From the NCBI RefSeq assembly GCF_000193495.2, contig NZ_AP023410.1, forward strand, positions 1,240,001 through 1,304,000: a DNA stretch of 64,000 nucleotides, written 5' to 3'. Below, in pieces: positions 36,499 through 47,855 of this stretch. Below the pieces are notes generated by a model. That model was not told where the DNA came from. It was given only the letters and a program-made list of their open reading frames with translations, and did no database searches. A program made the position numbers and the translations under genes. The stretch comes from Acetobacter aceti NBRC 14818. GTDB lineage: Bacteria > Pseudomonadota > Alphaproteobacteria > Acetobacterales > Acetobacteraceae. Numbering within the stretch: position 1 is the stretch's first letter; every line of letters starts with the position of its first letter.

Positions 36499-37915
36499 TG
36501 AGAGCCTGCGCCGCAGCCTGAGCAGCCTCGCTGATCGGCCCCAGACCAATCAGGAACAGCACCGTCGCCAGTCCCATCGCGATGGACACGAACGATACAG
36601 ACGGGGCCGGACGATCAAACGCCGGCGCTGCCGGATCGAAATACGCCACCTTCACGATGCGCAGGTAATAGAACGCACCGACCACAGCCGAGACCACGCC
36701 AATGGCGATCAGCGGATACAGGCCAGCATTCCAGGCAGCGGCGAACACCATGAACTTGCCGAAGAACCCGGCCAGCGGCGGCACGCCGATCATGCTGAAC
36801 ATGCAGATCGCCAGAACCAAAGCCAGTCCCGGATTGGTGCGACCCAGCCCGGCGATGTCGGAGATTTCCGTGACCTCACGTCCCTTACGACGCATGGCGG
36901 TGATCACGCCAAATGTGCCTGCGTTCATGATCAGATAGGTTGTAAGATAGACCAGTGTGCCGGTCGTGCCTGCCGGAGAAGCGGCGGCAAGGCCCATCAT
37001 CGCGTAACCCATATGGCCGATCGAAGAATAGGCCATCAGACGCTTGATGTTGCGCTGGGGAATAGCGGCGAAGGAACCGAACAGCATGGACAGAGCCGCG
37101 ATCACTTCGATCAGCAACTGCCAGCGCGGCGACATCGCACCAAATGGACCGGCCATCACGCGCAGGATCAGAGCGAAAGCTGCAAACTTTGGCGCACCGG
37201 CCATGTAGGCTGTCACCGGTGTTGGCGCGCCCTGATAAACATCCGGCGTCCACATGTGGAATGGCACCGCCGACAGCTTGAACGCCAGTCCGACGAGAAC
37301 GAACACCATGCCAATGACAAGGCCGATCGGCAGAATACCGGCGCTGTTAATCTCGGCAGCGATGGGGGCGTATTCCATCGTACCCGCATAGCCATAGACC
37401 AGCGACACGCCATAGAGCAGCAGGCCAGACGCCAGCGAGCCAAGGATGAAGTATTTCAGACCAGCTTCGGCAGACCCCAGGCGATCCCGCTCCATAGCGC
37501 AGAGCACATAGATGGCCAGAGAGGACAGCTCCAGCCCGACAAACAATGTCATCAGGTTGGCGGACGACGCCATGACCATTGCGCCGAGTGTCGAAAACAG
37601 GACGAGAATGGGCATTTCGAACGGCAGTTCGCGGTGCTCGTTGGTGTAGCCCACCGAAAGCGCAATCGCGACCACGCCACCGACAATGGCCAGCAGCTTG
37701 ATGAAGCGGGCGAACGCATCGACCACGAACAGCCCGTCATACCCCACGCCACCCTGTGACGTCGCCACAAAGAAGCCCGTGACCACGAACGCCGCGATAC
37801 TCAGCGTCGCCGACGGCAGGAAGGCATGGCCCTTCTTCGTGAGCACGCCCACCGAGAGGATAAGGAGACCGCTGACTGCCAGAACGATTTCCGGCAACGC
37901 AATAACCCAGTTCAT
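36491..37915 (-). CDS. nuoN: NADH dehydrogenase I chain N
   Basis: 474 residues with about 14 membrane helices, an antiporter-like proton-pumping subunit of complex I. Landmarks are FVGLELSSLAIYVLCAMERD with the conserved Glu, AEAGLKYFILGSLASGLLLYG, AFKLSAVPFHMWTPDVYQGAPT (read in pieces) and KRLMAYSSIGHMGYAMMGL. Length is normal. The ATG overlaps the end of a 17-codon frame that occupies the place of nuoM. Followed by birA. Confidence 0.96.
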   Translation of the reverse strand: MNWVIALPEIVLAVSGLLILSVGVLTKKGHAFLPSATLSIAAFVVTGFFVATSQGGVGYDGLFVVDAFARFIKLLAIVGGVVAIALSVGYTNEHRELPFEMPILVLFSTLGAMVMASSANLMTLFVGLELSSLAIYVLCAMERDRLGSAEAGLKYFILGSLASGLLLYGVSLVYGYAGTMEYAPIAAEINSAGILPIGLVIGMVFVLVGLAFKLSAVPFHMWTPDVYQGAPTPVTAYMAGAPKFAAFALILRVMAGPFGAMSPRWQLLIEVIAALSMLFGSFAAIPQRNIKRLMAYSSIGHMGYAMMGLAAASPAGTTGTLVYLTTYLIMNAGTFGVITAMRRKGREVTEISDIAGLGRTNPGLALVLAICMFSMIGVPPLAGFFGKFMVFAAAWNAGLYPLIAIGVVSAVVGAFYYLRIVKVAYFDPAAPAFDRPAPSVSFVSIAMGLATVLFLIGLGPISEAAQAAAQALIG

Positions 37916-37965
37916 CGTCCATTCTCCCCGGCGATGACGTGCAGGATTTCAGAAAAGCCGCTCAT
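37912..37965 (-). pseudogene. 17-codon frame in the place of nuoM (possible nuoM deletion scar)
   Basis: A complete frame MSGFSEILHVIAGENGR. Its ATG overlaps the nuoL stop (ATGA) and its TGA overlaps the nuoN ATG (ATGA). This is exactly how a full nuoM between nuoL and nuoN would be coupled. NuoM is normally about 480-500 residues. I infer the first and last codons of an ancestral nuoM joined by an in-frame deletion, but I cannot prove which residues come from which end. A small coupling peptide is the alternative. Confidence 0.55.
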
Positions 37966-39905
37966 TGGAAAAACACCACAGTGGTGACGAACACAACGAG
38001 CCCGACGAGCATGGTAAACGCATAGATCGCGATGGACCCCGTCTGCGTGCGGGTAGCAGTGACCGCCGTGCCACGCGTCGCCTCGGCAAGACCGACGGGG
38101 ATCTTCTCGATCACGCCCTCGTCCACGCCATGCCACAGGGCTCGGGCAATGGCGCGATAGGGTTTGATGAAGATCACGTCATACAGCTCGTCGAAATACC
38201 ATTTATTGAGCAGGAACTGATAAACCGGACGGAAAGACGTGGCGATCTGTCCCGGCAGCTCCGGCTTGGCGATATACAGGACGTAGGCCAGAGCGATACC
38301 CAGCAGACCGACGATGCTCGGCATCAGGCCGATCAGTGTCGGAACATCCTCTAGTGAGGCCATGACCGTGTTGCCCGGCGCATTGAAGATCGCCCCGCCC
38401 CAGAAGCCTTCCTGCTTACCGCCGATATAGAGCGGAGCCAACACCGCACCAGCGACCAGAGCACCGACCGACAGGATCAGCACCGGGCCGAGCATGACAG
38501 CCGGGCTTTCATGCGCGTGATCGAAAGCGTGCTGGTCACGCGGCTTGCCGTGGAACACGAGGAAGATCAGACGCCAGCTATACAGCGCCGTGATGAAGGC
38601 CGTCACCGTGCCGAGGATCCAGCCATAGGTGCCCATGCCGGAATGCGAGACCCATGCCGCGTTCAGGATGGCGTCCTTCGACCAGTAACCGGCGAAGGGG
38701 AACACTCCAGCCAGCGCCAGACTTCCGATCCACATCATGGCGTAGGTCACCGGAATCTTCTTCCAAAGACCGCCCATACGGAACATGTCCTGCTCGTCGT
38801 GCATGGCGTGGATCACGCAGCCTGCGCCAAGGAACAGCATCGCCTTGAAGAAAGCGTGGGTCGTTAGGTGAAACACAGCCGCCTGATAGGCCCCGACACC
38901 GATAGCCATGAACATGTAGCCAAGCTGCGAGCAGGTGGAATAAGCGATCGTGCGCTTGATATCCGGCTGCACCAGACCAACGGTTGCAGCGAAGAAGCAG
39001 GTCGTCGCCCCGATCAGCACGATGAAGATGCGTGTGTCAGGTGCGAACTCGACCAGCGGCGACATGCGCGCCATCAGGAAAACACCTGCCGTGACCATGG
39101 TGGCGGCGTGAATCAGCGCCGAAACCGGTGTCGGGCCTTCCATCGCGTCCGGCAGCCAGGTGTGCAGGAACAGCTGCGCCGACTTGCCCATCGCGCCGAT
39201 GAACAGCAGCGTGGCGATCACCTCAAGCACGGAATGGGTCGAACCGAACAGGTAGTAACCCGTCTGGACGTGGTCCGGGACCGTGGCGAAGATGTCGTCA
39301 TACTGAACCGTGCCGAACACCACGAAGATCAGGCCGATGCCGACAAGGAAGAACAGGTCGGCAATACGGTTGACCACGAAGGCCTTGATCGCGGCGGCGC
39401 AGGCGCTGGGCTTCTGATACCAGTAGCCAATCAGCAGATAACTCGCGAGACCGACGCCTTCCCAGCCGAAGAAGAGCTGAATCAGGTCGTTGGACGTGAC
39501 CAGCATCAGCATGGCGAAGGTGAACAGCGAGAGATAGGAGAAGAACCGGTAACGCGGCATCGTGTCGTGCGACATGTAGCCGATGCTGTAGATGTGCACG
39601 AGCGTCGAGACGGTCAGCACCATCGCCACCATGGTGACGGACAGTGTGTCGAACCGCAGCGCCCAGTTTACATGGAAGGAACCAGCATCGACCCAGTGCG
39701 CCAGCAATGCCACGCTTGGCATACCGCCGCCTATGAAGCCGCCCATCAGCGCGCCATAACTGCACAACGTAGCTATGAGCATGCACAGAACGGTCACAGC
39801 CTGCGCCGCGCCGTCACCGATGCGACGTCCGAACAGTCCCGCAATAGCCGAGCCGCACAGTGGAGCCAGCGTTGCGACCGAAAAGAGGATGAGTGCTGCC
39901 TGCAT
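37962..39905 (-). CDS. nuoL: NADH dehydrogenase I chain L
   Basis: 647 residues with about 16 membrane helices and the C-terminal lateral helix region (LPGQIATSFRPVYQFLLNKW, YDVIFIKPYRAIARALWHG). Core motifs are FFGWEGVGLASYLLIGYWY, LFLHTWLPDAMEGPTPVSAL, HAATMVTAGVFLMARMSPL and KRTIAYSTCSQLGYMFMAIG. It is the outermost antiporter-like subunit, and its horizontal helix normally lies along NuoM and NuoN. It starts 5 bases after nuoK. Confidence 0.96.
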   Translation of the reverse strand: MQAALILFSVATLAPLCGSAIAGLFGRRIGDGAAQAVTVLCMLIATLCSYGALMGGFIGGGMPSVALLAHWVDAGSFHVNWALRFDTLSVTMVAMVLTVSTLVHIYSIGYMSHDTMPRYRFFSYLSLFTFAMLMLVTSNDLIQLFFGWEGVGLASYLLIGYWYQKPSACAAAIKAFVVNRIADLFFLVGIGLIFVVFGTVQYDDIFATVPDHVQTGYYLFGSTHSVLEVIATLLFIGAMGKSAQLFLHTWLPDAMEGPTPVSALIHAATMVTAGVFLMARMSPLVEFAPDTRIFIVLIGATTCFFAATVGLVQPDIKRTIAYSTCSQLGYMFMAIGVGAYQAAVFHLTTHAFFKAMLFLGAGCVIHAMHDEQDMFRMGGLWKKIPVTYAMMWIGSLALAGVFPFAGYWSKDAILNAAWVSHSGMGTYGWILGTVTAFITALYSWRLIFLVFHGKPRDQHAFDHAHESPAVMLGPVLILSVGALVAGAVLAPLYIGGKQEGFWGGAIFNAPGNTVMASLEDVPTLIGLMPSIVGLLGIALAYVLYIAKPELPGQIATSFRPVYQFLLNKWYFDELYDVIFIKPYRAIARALWHGVDEGVIEKIPVGLAEATRGTAVTATRTQTGSIAIYAFTMLVGLVVFVTTVVFFQ

Positions 39906-39910
39906 GATGC

Positions 39911-40234
39911 TCAGCCCTTCATCGTCGCAACGTCCTCGACCTGAATCGAGCCACGGTTGCGGAAATAGACAGTGAGGATAGCCAGACCGATGGCAGCTTC
40001 AGCAGCGGCGATGGTCAGCACGAACAGCGTCAGAACCTGTCCCGAGAAATCACCCAGAACGGAGGAGAACGCCACCAGATTGAGGTTGGCGGCCAGCAGG
40101 ATCAGCTCCATCGACATCATGATGATGATGATGTTCTTCCGGTTTAGGAAGATCCCGAACACGCCGAGCACGAGCAGCGCCGCGCTGACCGTCAGGTAGG
40201 GACCAAGCCCGATCTGGGCGATTGCCGTGTTCAT
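39911..40234 (-). CDS. nuoK: NADH dehydrogenase I chain K
   Basis: 107 residues, three membrane helices. [20 protein letters not shown] and [18 protein letters not shown] with its conserved Glu, then [17 protein letters not shown], are diagnostic. The subunit lines the proton path near the quinone site. The ATG overlaps the nuoJ stop (ATGA). Confidence 0.96.
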   Translation of the reverse strand: MNTAIAQIGLGPYLTVSAALLVLGVFGIFLNRKNIIIIMMSMELILLAANLNLVAFSSVLGDFSGQVLTLFVLTIAAAEAAIGLAILTVYFRNRGSIQVEDVATMKG

Positions 40235-40956
40235 TCTGCGTCTCCTTCACCCGGCTCGCGCTTTTCTGCGGCAGGGACTCCGTAAGAGCCCGGAACGGCT
40301 GTCACGTAATAGGAATCGTTGGGGCGGATAAAGCCGCCATTGGCATCCGTGCCCTGCCCCAGCGGCACGTTCATCATCTCCAGCGTGTCGGCGCGCTTGC
40401 GCTCATGCTGACGGGAGATGATCTGGCGACGGCCCATCGGGCGGTCACGCAGGGTCAGGGTGATCGCGCCGATCATCGCGACGAGCAGCACCAGACCGCA
40501 GAGCTGGAACAGCAGGATGTAGTGTGTGTAGATCAGGTTACCGAGCGCGCCGGTGTTGGTCGCAGCGCCACCGGGCTGGCCAAGGCCACCCGTGATCGGC
40601 GCAGGCATGACCGGGGACATGCCCCAGTGAAGACCCGCCATCACCAGTTCGACGAACAGGATGCAGCCGACGACACCACCGATCGGTGCGTAACGCTGCA
40701 AACCTTCCCGCATCTTGGTGAAGTCGATGTCGAGCATCATCACCACGAACAGGAACAGCACCGCCACCGCGCCGACATAGACGATCACCAGGATCATCGC
40801 GAGAAACTCGGCCCCGGCAACCAGAAACAGACCCGCCGCGTTGAAGAACGCAAGGATCAGGAACAGAACCGAATGGACCGGATTGCGTGCGCTGATCACC
40901 ATGGCGGCGGAACCGACCAGAATGGTGGCGAACACATAAAAGACGAGCTGGACCAT
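40231..40956 (-). CDS. nuoJ: NADH dehydrogenase I chain J
   Basis: 241 residues with five membrane helices, including [20 protein letters not shown] and [20 protein letters not shown], the conserved NuoJ segment. A cytoplasmic C-terminal tail of about 60 residues follows. It is coupled to nuoK. Confidence 0.94.
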   Translation of the reverse strand: MVQLVFYVFATILVGSAAMVISARNPVHSVLFLILAFFNAAGLFLVAGAEFLAMILVIVYVGAVAVLFLFVVMMLDIDFTKMREGLQRYAPIGGVVGCILFVELVMAGLHWGMSPVMPAPITGGLGQPGGAATNTGALGNLIYTHYILLFQLCGLVLLVAMIGAITLTLRDRPMGRRQIISRQHERKRADTLEMMNVPLGQGTDANGGFIRPNDSYYVTAVPGSYGVPAAEKREPGEGDAE

Positions 40957-41016
40957 CAGACACAGCCTCCCCTGAAACAGGCGGCGGACACGGCTACGGA
41001 CATAGCGTGGGGCCGA

Positions 41017-41505
41017 TCAGCGATAAGGCGCATCGAGCTCGAGCCTCCGTGCCAGCACGCTCTCCCAGCGGTCGCCGTTCGAGAGCAGCTTTTCCTTGTT
41101 GTACATAAGCTCTTCACGGGTCTCCGTGGCGAACTCGTAGTTCGGACCTTCGACAATCGCATCCACCGGACAGGCTTCCTCGCACAGGCCGCAATAGATG
41201 CACTTCGTCATGTCGATGTCGTAACGCGTGGTGCGACGGGAGCCGTCGTCACGCGGCTCAGCCTCAATCACGATCGCTTCCGCCGGACAGGTCGCCTCGC
41301 ACAGCTTGCAGGCGATGCAGCGTTCCTCGCCGTTCGGGTAGCGACGCAGCGCGTGCTCACCACGGAAACGCGGGGAAAGCGGTCCCTTTTCATAAGGGTA
41401 GTTGATGGTGACTTTCGGCTTGAACATTGTCTTGAATGTCGAGGCCATGCCGGAGATGATCTCCGTCAGCAGAAAAGCCTTCAGCGCACGATCCATGCCA
41501 GCCAT
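41017..41505 (-). CDS. nuoI: NADH dehydrogenase I chain I (two [4Fe-4S] clusters)
   Basis: 162 residues. [16 protein letters not shown] and [16 protein letters not shown] bind clusters N6a and N6b, which pass electrons to NuoB. ERCIACK is preceded by [14 protein letters not shown], typical of the family. The start ATG shares one base with the nuoH stop. A 60-base gap separates it from nuoJ. Confidence 0.96.
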   Translation of the reverse strand: MAGMDRALKAFLLTEIISGMASTFKTMFKPKVTINYPYEKGPLSPRFRGEHALRRYPNGEERCIACKLCEATCPAEAIVIEAEPRDDGSRRTTRYDIDMTKCIYCGLCEEACPVDAIVEGPNYEFATETREELMYNKEKLLSNGDRWESVLARRLELDAPYR

Positions 41506-42527
41506 CAGCTTACTCCCTGCGGCAGAAGACCCGTTGCAAGCAGGAACCCGGCGGTCGCGATCATCCAGAGCAGCGAGAACGGCAGGAACACTTTCCAGCC
41601 AAGCCGCATGAGCTGGTCATAACGGAAACGGGGGAACGTTGCGCGGGTCCAGATAAAGACGAAAAGACAGAACAGGATCTTGGCGATCAGCCAGAGCGGT
41701 CCCGGGATCCATGTCAGCGGCGCGATGCCGAGCGGCGGCAGCCAGCCACCGAGGAACAGGATGCTGACCATGCCGGACATGAGGATCATGTTGGCATATT
41801 CACCAAGAAAGAAGAGACCGAAGGAGAGCGAGGAATATTCGACGAAGAAGCCCGCCACCAGCTCACTCTCGCCTTCGGGAAGATCGAATGGCGCCCGGTT
41901 CGTCTCGGCCAGCGCCGAGATGAAGAACAGGATGAACATCGGGAACATCGGCACGCAGAACCAGACATGACGCTGCGCCAGCACGATGTCGTTGAGGTTC
42001 AGGCTCCCCACCGCCAGCAGCACGGAGACAATCACCAGACCGATGGAGACCTCGTAGGACACCATCTGGGCGGCGGATCGCAGGCTGCCGAGGAAGGCGT
42101 ATTTTGAGTTCGACGCCCAGCCCGCGATGAGCATGCCGTAAACACCGAGCGAAGAGATCGCCAGCAGGTAGAGGATACCCACATTGATGTTGGCGACCGC
42201 CAGTCCGTTACCTGTCGGAATGACTGCCCACGCCGTCATGGCCAGCGAGAACGTCAGGAACGGAGCGAACAGGAACAGGAAACGGTTGGCCCCGGCAGGG
42301 ATGATCGTTTCCTTGGTGATCATCTTGATCGCGTCGGCGAAAGCCTGAAGCAGGCCGAAGATGCCGTTCACGTTTGGACCACGACGTAACTGCATCGCCG
42401 CCATCACCTTACGTTCCATGAGCGTAAGGTAAGCCACGGCGATCAGCAGCGGCACGAGAACCGCCAGCGTCTCCAGCACCATCAGGATGAGCTGGCCAGC
42501 AAGCGTATGGAAGAAAAAGTCAGCCAC
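41505..42527 (-). CDS. nuoH: NADH dehydrogenase I chain H
   Basis: 340 residues, about eight helices. [19 protein letters not shown], the quinone-site loop [20 protein letters not shown] (read in two parts) and [19 protein letters not shown] are diagnostic. It forms the quinone chamber with NuoB and NuoD. The start is GTG with GGAG 7 bases upstream, 4 bases after nuoG. Confidence 0.96.
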   Translation of the reverse strand: MADFFFHTLAGQLILMVLETLAVLVPLLIAVAYLTLMERKVMAAMQLRRGPNVNGIFGLLQAFADAIKMITKETIIPAGANRFLFLFAPFLTFSLAMTAWAVIPTGNGLAVANINVGILYLLAISSLGVYGMLIAGWASNSKYAFLGSLRSAAQMVSYEVSIGLVIVSVLLAVGSLNLNDIVLAQRHVWFCVPMFPMFILFFISALAETNRAPFDLPEGESELVAGFFVEYSSLSFGLFFLGEYANMILMSGMVSILFLGGWLPPLGIAPLTWIPGPLWLIAKILFCLFVFIWTRATFPRFRYDQLMRLGWKVFLPFSLLWMIATAGFLLATGLLPQGVS

Positions 42528-42531
42528 GTTC

Positions 42532-44568
42532 CTACTCCGCCGCTACAGCCACACTCGGCGCGTAGACTTCCGCGCACTCGACCATGGTCGGACTGGACCG
42601 GCTGATCGGGTTTGTCAGGTAATAACTCCGGGAGGACGCCAGCAGCGGCTTGGCCTGAATGGCGTCGACACCCGGCTCGTCCGCCGTTTCGCCTGCTGCC
42701 GAGGACACGCCAAGTTGAAGTCGCTCACGCAGCGCCTCGATCGTGTCGTACGGCAGCTTCGCGCCCAGCACTTCCGAGGCGGCGCGGATGATCTTCCAGT
42801 CTTCCTTTGCCTCGCCCGGCGGGAAAACTGCCTGGAAACTGCGCTGGATACGGCCTTCCGTGTTGACCCATGTGCCGGACTTCTCGGTGTAGGCCGAACC
42901 CGGCAGGATCACGTCGGCACGGGCGGCACCCGCATCGCCGTGATGCCCCTGATAGATCACGAATGTTTCCGGGCTGATGGCGTTCACGGAGAACTCGTCC
43001 GCGCCCAACAGCCACAGCACATCGACGCCACTGCTCAGCATCCCGCGCAGGCTGCGGCCACCGTTCCGTGGCACAAAGCCCAAGTCGAGCGCTGCAACGC
43101 GCGATGCCGCCGTATGCAGGATGTTCAGGCCGTTCCAGCCCTCTGTCAGTGCGCCAACCGATTCCGCCAAAGCGCGACAGGCTTTCAGAATTGCGTCAGA
43201 GTCCTCGCGGGTCAGTGCTTCCTGACCAACGATGATCATCGGCTTCTTGGCAGCCTTGAGCTTTTCGACGAACTCGACTGTGCCGCTCAGCAGACCGTTC
43301 ACCGAGACCGGGTTGCTGCCCAGATCCTCGTAAGCCCATGTCGGGTCGGAGGTCAGCGTGCCGATGACACCAATCGGCAGGCCACCACGTCCCAGCGACA
43401 GATAGCGCTTGCGGATACGGGCGTTCAGAACCGGTGCATCCAGACGCGGATTGGCTCCGACCACAAGGATCGCGTCCGCCTCATCAATGCCGACGATACC
43501 GCTGGCGAATGTGTAACGCGAACGATCCGACAGATCGTATTTCGCGCCATCCTGACGGCAGTCGAGATTGAGCGAACCGAGCGACCACATCAGATCGCGC
43601 AGAGCCATGATGCTCTCGGCGTCACACAGATCGCCGACAATCGCGCCGATCCGGCTGCCCTGCACGCCTTCAAGCCGTTTGGCGATGGCGACAAAAGCGT
43701 CCTGCCAGCTTGCCGGGTGCAGCTTGCCATGCACGCGCACCCACGGACGATCGAGGCGACGACGCTTCAGCCCATCGACGGAAAAACGGCCCTTATCGGA
43801 CAGCCATTCCTCGTTCACTTCATCATTCACGCGGGGAACGATGCGCTTCACCTCGCCGCCACGCGCCTGAATCTGGATATTGGTGCCGACCGCATCCATC
43901 ACGTCGATGGCGTCGGTCTTTCGCAGTTCCCACGGACGAACCTGAAAAGCGCCCGGCTTGGAGGTCAGCGCGCCGACCGGGCAGATATCGATCAGGTTGC
44001 CAGACAGTTCCGAGGTCAGCGCCTTTTCAACATAAGTGGTGATCTCAAGGTTCTCACCGCGCGAGATGCCACCCAGTTCCGGCGTGCCCGCCACTTCCGC
44101 GCTGAAACGGACACAGCGCGTGCACTGAATGCAGCGCGTCATCACCGTCTTTACCAGCGGGCCGAGATTCTTGTCGGTAACGGCGCGCTTTTCCTCGTGA
44201 TAACGGGAAATGCCACTGCCGTAGCCGTAAGCCTGATCCTGCAGATCACACTCGCCGCCCTGATCGCAGATCGGACAGTCGAGCGGGTGATTGATGAGCA
44301 GGAACTCCATCACCGCACGACGCGCCTTGCGGACCGTTTCCGTGTCCGTGAAGATCTGCATCCCCTCGTTTACGGGAAAACCACACGAAGCGACCGGCTT
44401 CGGAGCGCGTGCGACCTCAACGAGGCACATGCGGCAGTTACCCGCGACCGACAGGCGCTCATGATAGCAGAAACGCGGAATTTCCTTGCCCGCCGCCTCA
44501 CACGCCTGAAGTGCTGAGGAACCGGGAGCGACATCGACCGGCGTGCCGTCAACAATGACTCTGACCAT
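42532..44568 (-). CDS. nuoG: NADH dehydrogenase I chain G
   Basis: 678 residues from the ATG at 44568, which has GGAG 8 bases upstream; the frame runs 48 codons further into nuoF without family resemblance. The [2Fe-2S] motif is [18 protein letters not shown], the His-ligated N5 and related cluster sites are [18 protein letters not shown] and [16 protein letters not shown], and the rest is the molybdopterin-oxidoreductase-like fold without cofactor. Length is close to alphaproteobacterial NuoG. Confidence 0.95.
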   Translation of the reverse strand: MVRVIVDGTPVDVAPGSSALQACEAAGKEIPRFCYHERLSVAGNCRMCLVEVARAPKPVASCGFPVNEGMQIFTDTETVRKARRAVMEFLLINHPLDCPICDQGGECDLQDQAYGYGSGISRYHEEKRAVTDKNLGPLVKTVMTRCIQCTRCVRFSAEVAGTPELGGISRGENLEITTYVEKALTSELSGNLIDICPVGALTSKPGAFQVRPWELRKTDAIDVMDAVGTNIQIQARGGEVKRIVPRVNDEVNEEWLSDKGRFSVDGLKRRRLDRPWVRVHGKLHPASWQDAFVAIAKRLEGVQGSRIGAIVGDLCDAESIMALRDLMWSLGSLNLDCRQDGAKYDLSDRSRYTFASGIVGIDEADAILVVGANPRLDAPVLNARIRKRYLSLGRGGLPIGVIGTLTSDPTWAYEDLGSNPVSVNGLLSGTVEFVEKLKAAKKPMIIVGQEALTREDSDAILKACRALAESVGALTEGWNGLNILHTAASRVAALDLGFVPRNGGRSLRGMLSSGVDVLWLLGADEFSVNAISPETFVIYQGHHGDAGAARADVILPGSAYTEKSGTWVNTEGRIQRSFQAVFPPGEAKEDWKIIRAASEVLGAKLPYDTIEALRERLQLGVSSAAGETADEPGVDAIQAKPLLASSRSYYLTNPISRSSPTMVECAEVYAPSVAVAAE

Positions 44569-44573
44569 CAGCC

Positions 44574-45908
44574 TTACTCCGCCGCAATCGCTGCTGCGGG
44601 CGTTCCCGCAGGCACCTGCACCTGCTGGGAGCCACCATGCTGCCGCTTGTAGTCGCGAATACGTTCTTCCATGACCGGACGGAAATGCCGGATCAGCCCC
44701 TGAATGGGCCATGCCGCCGCATCGCCAAGCGCACAGATCGTGTGACCTTCGACCTGCCGTGTGACCTGCTCCAGCATGTCGATTTCCTCGATCTCGGCGC
44801 GCCCTTCGACCATGCGGTTCATGACGCGCATCATCCAGCCGGTGCCTTCACGGCATGGCGTGCACTGACCGCAGCTTTCATGTTTGAAGAACTGTGAGAA
44901 CCGGGCGATCGCCTTGATGATGTCGGTGGACTTGTCCATGACGATCATGCAGCCCGTGCCGAGACCGGATCGCTCCGCCCGCAGGCTGTCATAGTCCATC
45001 AGCACCGTTTCGCAGATGTCCTTTGGCAGCAGCGGCACTGAACAGCCGCCCGGAATAACCGCCAGCAGGTTGTCCCATCCACCGCGAACACCACCGCCGT
45101 GCTTCTCGATGATTTCCTTCATCGGGACACCGAGTTCTTCCTCGAACACGCACGGCGTATTCACATGGCCGGAAATGGCCATCAGCTTGGTGCCCGCATT
45201 ATTCGGACGACCAAGGCCGGAGAACCATGCCGCCCCGCGTCGCAGGATCGTAGACGCCGAGGCAATCGACTCAACATTGTTCACTGTCGTCGGGCAGCCA
45301 TACAGCCCCGCGCCAGCCGGGAACGGCGGCTTCATGCGCGGCTGACCCTTCTTGCCTTCAAGGCTTTCTAGCAGGGCCGTTTCCTCGCCGCAGATGTAAG
45401 CGCCTGCGCCACGGTGCAGATAGAAGTCGAAATCCCAGCCCGTGCCGGCAGCGTTCTTGCCGAGCAGCCCGGCTTCGTACGCTTCATCGATGGCGATCTG
45501 GAGGTGACGCGCTTCGTTATAGAACTCGCCGCGCACATAGATGTAGGACGCATGCGCCCCCATCGCGAAAGAGGCGATCAGCGCGCTCTCGATCAGCTTG
45601 TGCGGTTCATGACGCAGGATCTCGCGATCCTTGCAGGTGCCCGGCTCGGACTCGTCACCGTTGATGACGAGGTAGCGCGGTGCCGGTCCATCGCCTTTCG
45701 GCATGAAGGACCATTTCACGCCGGTCGGGAAGCCTGCCCCTCCGCGGCCGCGCAGGGCGGACGCCTTCATCTCGCTGACGATCCAGTCCCGTCCTTTGTC
45801 GGTGATCGCCTTCGTATCGTTCCAGTCACCACGGGCGCGGGCACCAGCCAGTCGCCAGTCATTCTGGCCATACAGGTTGGTGTAGATCCGGTCCTTATCG
45901 CTCAGCAT
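44574..45908 (-). CDS. nuoF: NADH dehydrogenase I chain F (NADH- and FMN-binding)
   Basis: 444 residues. The NADH/FMN site is [15 protein letters not shown] and [18 protein letters not shown], and the N3 [4Fe-4S] cluster is [15 protein letters not shown] plus a distal Cys in [13 protein letters not shown]. It takes electrons from NADH. It follows nuoE by 15 bases. Confidence 0.96.
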   Translation of the reverse strand: MLSDKDRIYTNLYGQNDWRLAGARARGDWNDTKAITDKGRDWIVSEMKASALRGRGGAGFPTGVKWSFMPKGDGPAPRYLVINGDESEPGTCKDREILRHEPHKLIESALIASFAMGAHASYIYVRGEFYNEARHLQIAIDEAYEAGLLGKNAAGTGWDFDFYLHRGAGAYICGEETALLESLEGKKGQPRMKPPFPAGAGLYGCPTTVNNVESIASASTILRRGAAWFSGLGRPNNAGTKLMAISGHVNTPCVFEEELGVPMKEIIEKHGGGVRGGWDNLLAVIPGGCSVPLLPKDICETVLMDYDSLRAERSGLGTGCMIVMDKSTDIIKAIARFSQFFKHESCGQCTPCREGTGWMMRVMNRMVEGRAEIEEIDMLEQVTRQVEGHTICALGDAAAWPIQGLIRHFRPVMEERIRDYKRQHGGSQQVQVPAGTPAAAIAAE

Positions 45909-45923
45909 CGTCGCAGATCTCCC

Positions 45924-46553
45924 TCAACCCTGACCGGAACCGGTCTCTTCGAGCAGCACCCGACGGCCACCCTCCGGTTCCGCACCATGACGCCCGTTGG
46001 TCGGACCGGGCTCCGGATATTCGCCACGCTTCAGCGCCTCAATCAGTGCTTCCGTGCGCGGGCCATCGAGATCTTCGAAAAAGTCATTATCCACCTGAAG
46101 GATCGGCGCATTGGAGCACGCCCCAAGGCACTCGACCTCACTCAGTGTGAACAGGCCGTCCTCGCTGGTCTCACCAACATTATGGATACCGGCCGCCTTT
46201 TTGCAGGCGGACAGCACATCATCGGAGCCACGCAGCCAGCAGGATGTCGTCGTGCAGACCTGAAGATGATACTTCCCGATCGGCTTGGTATTGAACATGA
46301 AGTAGAAGGTCGCGACCTCGTAGATACGGATCGGCGCGACTTCCAACCTCTCAGCTACAGCATCCATCGCCACGGTCGGCACCCAGGCGCTGCCTGTCTG
46401 ACGCTTCATCTGATTCTGCGCGACATAGAGCAGTGGCAGAGCCCCGCTCGCCTTCCGCTCGGGCGGATACTTGGCGAGGATCGTCGCGATTTCACCTTCG
46501 CTGATCTCATCAAATTCGAAGTGATCAGGATGCACGTTTGTGACAGTGCTCAT
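45924..46553 (-). CDS. nuoE: NADH dehydrogenase I chain E
   Basis: 209 residues, thioredoxin-like with the N1a [2Fe-2S] ligands in [16 protein letters not shown] (Cys-x4-Cys region) and [13 protein letters not shown]-terminal tail of about 30 residues rich in Gly/Pro/Glu is extra. The ATG overlaps the nuoD stop (ATGA). Confidence 0.95.
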   Translation of the reverse strand: MSTVTNVHPDHFEFDEISEGEIATILAKYPPERKASGALPLLYVAQNQMKRQTGSAWVPTVAMDAVAERLEVAPIRIYEVATFYFMFNTKPIGKYHLQVCTTTSCWLRGSDDVLSACKKAAGIHNVGETSEDGLFTLSEVECLGACSNAPILQVDNDFFEDLDGPRTEALIEALKRGEYPEPGPTNGRHGAEPEGGRRVLLEETGSGQG

Positions 46554-47842
46554 CGGTCCACCTCACCAAAGACGAGATCCAGCGAGCCGATGATCGCCAC
46601 GGCGTCAGCCAGCATGCCTCGTCGAGAGAGTTCATCAATCGCCTGCAGATGCGCAAAACCCGTTGGTCTGATCTTGCAGCGATACGGACGATTGCTGCCG
46701 TCAGCCACGAGATAGACGCCAAATTCACCTTTCGGCGTTTCGACCGCCGTGTAAGTCGCGCCCGGGGGGACATGATAACTCTCGGTAAACAGCTTGAAGT
46801 GATGGATCAGCGCTTCCATCGACCGCTTCATCTCGGCACGCGGTGGCGGCGAGAATTTGGGGTCCTGCACCTTGATCGCACCGGGTTTGATCTGCGCCAG
46901 ACTCTGCTTGATAATCTTCACGCTCTCGCGCATTTCAGCCACGCGGACGAGGTAGCGATCATAACAATCGCCATGCCGTGCCACGGGAATTTCGAAATCG
47001 ACCTTGTCGTAATTGTCATACGGCTGGGAACGCCGCAGATCCCACGGCACGCCGGAACCACGCAGACACGGTCCACTCCAGCCCCAGGCAAGCGCCTGTT
47101 CGCTGGTAAACACACCGATCCCGACAGTACGTTGTTTCCAGATACGGTTTTCCGTCAACAAGCTTTCGAGATCATCGATCCAAGCCGGGAACTCTTCGGC
47201 CCAAGCTGCGATTTTCTCTTCCATCCCGGCAGGCATGTCGCGTGCGACACCGCCGGGACGGAAGTAATTGGCATGGAAACGCGCGCCGGAAACCGCCTCA
47301 TGAAACTCAAGCAGCTTTTCGCGCTCTTCATATCCCCAGAGGGCCGGCGTCACCGCACCGCAGTCCAGCCCCATCGCCGTCAGGTTGAGGATATGGTTCA
47401 GGACACGGGTGATTTCCGCAAAGATCACCCGGATCCACTTGGCGCGATCCGGCGCTTCAATCCCCAGAAGCTTCTCAGTCGCCAGTGCGAAAGCGTGCTC
47501 CTCGCACATCGGAGACGCGTAATCGAGCCGATCAAAATACGGCAGCGCCTTGGGATAGGTCTTGTATTCGATCAGCTTTTCCGTGCCGCGATGCAGCAGA
47601 CCGATATGCGGCACGGCACGCGCCACAACCTCGCCTTCCATTTCCAGCACAAGACGCAAAACGCCGTGGGCTGACGGATGCTGCGGACCGAAATTCAGCG
47701 CATGGCTGTCAATTTCGACAGTCCGACGCTCCACTTCCTCCTCTGCTACCGGCTCCGGCAGCAGGGTCTCAGGCAGCGGACCTTCACCCAAACTGTCATG
47801 CAGACCGAGAAGGTTTTCGTCCTGTTTCAGGGCCTCTGTCAT
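46550..47842 (-). CDS. nuoD: NADH dehydrogenase I chain D
   Basis: 430 residues. The quinone-site motif [20 protein letters not shown] is present in the form [16 protein letters not shown], followed by [18 protein letters not shown] and the C-terminal FGEVDR. An N-terminal extension of about 40 acidic residues precedes the core. It is a separate gene, not fused to nuoC. Confidence 0.96.
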   Translation of the reverse strand: MTEALKQDENLLGLHDSLGEGPLPETLLPEPVAEEEVERRTVEIDSHALNFGPQHPSAHGVLRLVLEMEGEVVARAVPHIGLLHRGTEKLIEYKTYPKALPYFDRLDYASPMCEEHAFALATEKLLGIEAPDRAKWIRVIFAEITRVLNHILNLTAMGLDCGAVTPALWGYEEREKLLEFHEAVSGARFHANYFRPGGVARDMPAGMEEKIAAWAEEFPAWIDDLESLLTENRIWKQRTVGIGVFTSEQALAWGWSGPCLRGSGVPWDLRRSQPYDNYDKVDFEIPVARHGDCYDRYLVRVAEMRESVKIIKQSLAQIKPGAIKVQDPKFSPPPRAEMKRSMEALIHHFKLFTESYHVPPGATYTAVETPKGEFGVYLVADGSNRPYRCKIRPTGFAHLQAIDELSRRGMLADAVAIIGSLDLVFGEVDR

Positions 47843-47855
47843 GCTCCGGCTCCTG

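Noticed and set aside
42487..44517. A 676-codon open frame on the plus strand opposite nuoG
   Set aside because: It is antisense to a gene with all cluster motifs and has no family resemblance; high G+C codon bias produces such frames.
45414..46715. A 433-codon open frame opposite nuoE/nuoF
   Set aside because: Spans two real genes in antisense, which no single protein gene would explain.
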